From NCBI GenBank assembly GCA_963709525.1, contig CAVPXB010000015.1, positions 124,001 to 188,000 on the forward strand: a stretch of DNA of 64,000 bases, in the 5' to 3' direction. Under the pieces are notes generated by a model that was not told the DNA's origin, ran no database searches, and saw only the letters and a list, made by a program, of their open reading frames with translations. This document shows, piece after piece, positions 63,835 through 64,000 of the stretch. Source of the DNA: CAIWHR01 sp963709525 (GTDB lineage: Bacteria; Pseudomonadota; Gammaproteobacteria; Burkholderiales; Casimicrobiaceae). Both the position numbers and the translations under genes were made by a program. The first letter of the stretch is position 1. Every line of letters starts with the position of its first letter.

Positions 63835-64000
63835 ATGATCAAATCTGAGAAGCCAAAAAACGCCGCAGGCGACGACTCCACGCTGATCGAGAGCGTCACA
63901 GGCAAGCTCCGCGAAGCGATCATCAACGGCGTCTTCTCTCCCGGGACACGGCTCGTGATTGCCGACCTCGTCAGGCGCTTTTCGGTCAGTCCCATGCCGG
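63835..64000 (+). CDS. GntR-family transcriptional regulator, 3' end outside window
   Basis: The first 55 codons are visible from ATG 63835. After a polar start, SVTGKLREAIINGVFSPGTR then LVIADLVRRFSVSPMP is the N-terminal winged helix-turn-helix of GntR regulators, FadR/VanR subgroup, whose effector domain usually binds an organic acid. It is divergent from the TRAP operon and likely controls it in response to the transported substrate. Confidence 0.85.
   Translation, partial: MIKSEKPKNAAGDDSTLIESVTGKLREAIINGVFSPGTRLVIADLVRRFSVSPMP

Overview
The window is high-GC DNA from a betaproteobacterium, probably Burkholderiales-like. Evidence for this is the gene order dacA-dat-ybeD-lipB-lipA, the block mltA/apaG next to rpe-gph-trpE, separate trpG-trpD and trpC genes, and a tandem glycine riboswitch ahead of gcvT-gcvH-gcvP. 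The assignment rests on remembered gene order and protein family resemblance; no search was run.

Layout. 1-3.6 kb: the end of a plus-strand operon (chalcone-isomerase-like protein, MFS transporter, DUF3833 lipoprotein, SDR, NTF2-like protein), of a kind I associate with modified fatty acid or photo-oxidative stress loci. 3.6-3.8 kb: a CAT-anticodon tRNA with a clear promoter and terminator. 4.1-7.3 kb: three paralogous secreted proteins of unknown function sharing a WWxxxExGWG signature. 8-12.9 kb: a CoA-transferase with a C-terminal extension, an HDOD protein, a secreted protein and trmB. 12.9-21 kb: a minus-strand unit with a sugar-type ABC transporter (ATPase, truncated binding protein, two permeases), an endonuclease/phosphatase-fold protein and a very large three-module glycosyltransferase. 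21-27.4 kb: trpC and trpD/trpG, separated by three membrane-glycan genes. 27.5-40.5 kb: accessory genes, namely VapBC, a SWIM-SNF2 helicase, Ogt and a redox-signalling cluster. 40.5-46.2 kb: trpE-gph-rpe, then divergent apaG, mltA and an EamA transporter. 46.2-49.7 kb: an acyl-ACP-reductase-like protein divergent from an iron-type alcohol dehydrogenase. 49.7-54.6 kb: lipA, lipB, ybeD, a flavin reductase, dat and dacA. 54.7-59.6 kb: the glycine cleavage operon under its riboswitch. 59.9-64 kb: an SDR and a DctPQM TRAP transporter divergent from a GntR regulator cut by the window edge.

The most unusual system is at 32.0-38.5 kb. A sensor kinase with two c-type haem motifs in its extracytoplasmic domain is coupled to an NtrC-type sigma-54 activator. 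Facing them are a seven-haem membrane-anchored cytochrome c, a cytochrome b, a response-regulator receiver fused to a membrane domain, and a stand-alone receiver. I infer a pathway in which the redox state of extracytoplasmic haem is sensed and answered by electron-transfer proteins.

Dispersed elements include three copies of a REP-like element with TTGATCCGGCA-type ends, a 153-bp imperfect inverted repeat between gcvT and gcvH, a 20-bp-arm inverted repeat upstream of the cytochrome c gene, and a 14-bp-stem palindrome shared by the stop codons of two convergent genes. About twenty single-base frame breaks, mostly extra bases, interrupt otherwise well-conserved genes, including gcvP and trpD. 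They are most simply read as sequencing or assembly errors, so I annotate those genes as CDS rather than pseudogenes.
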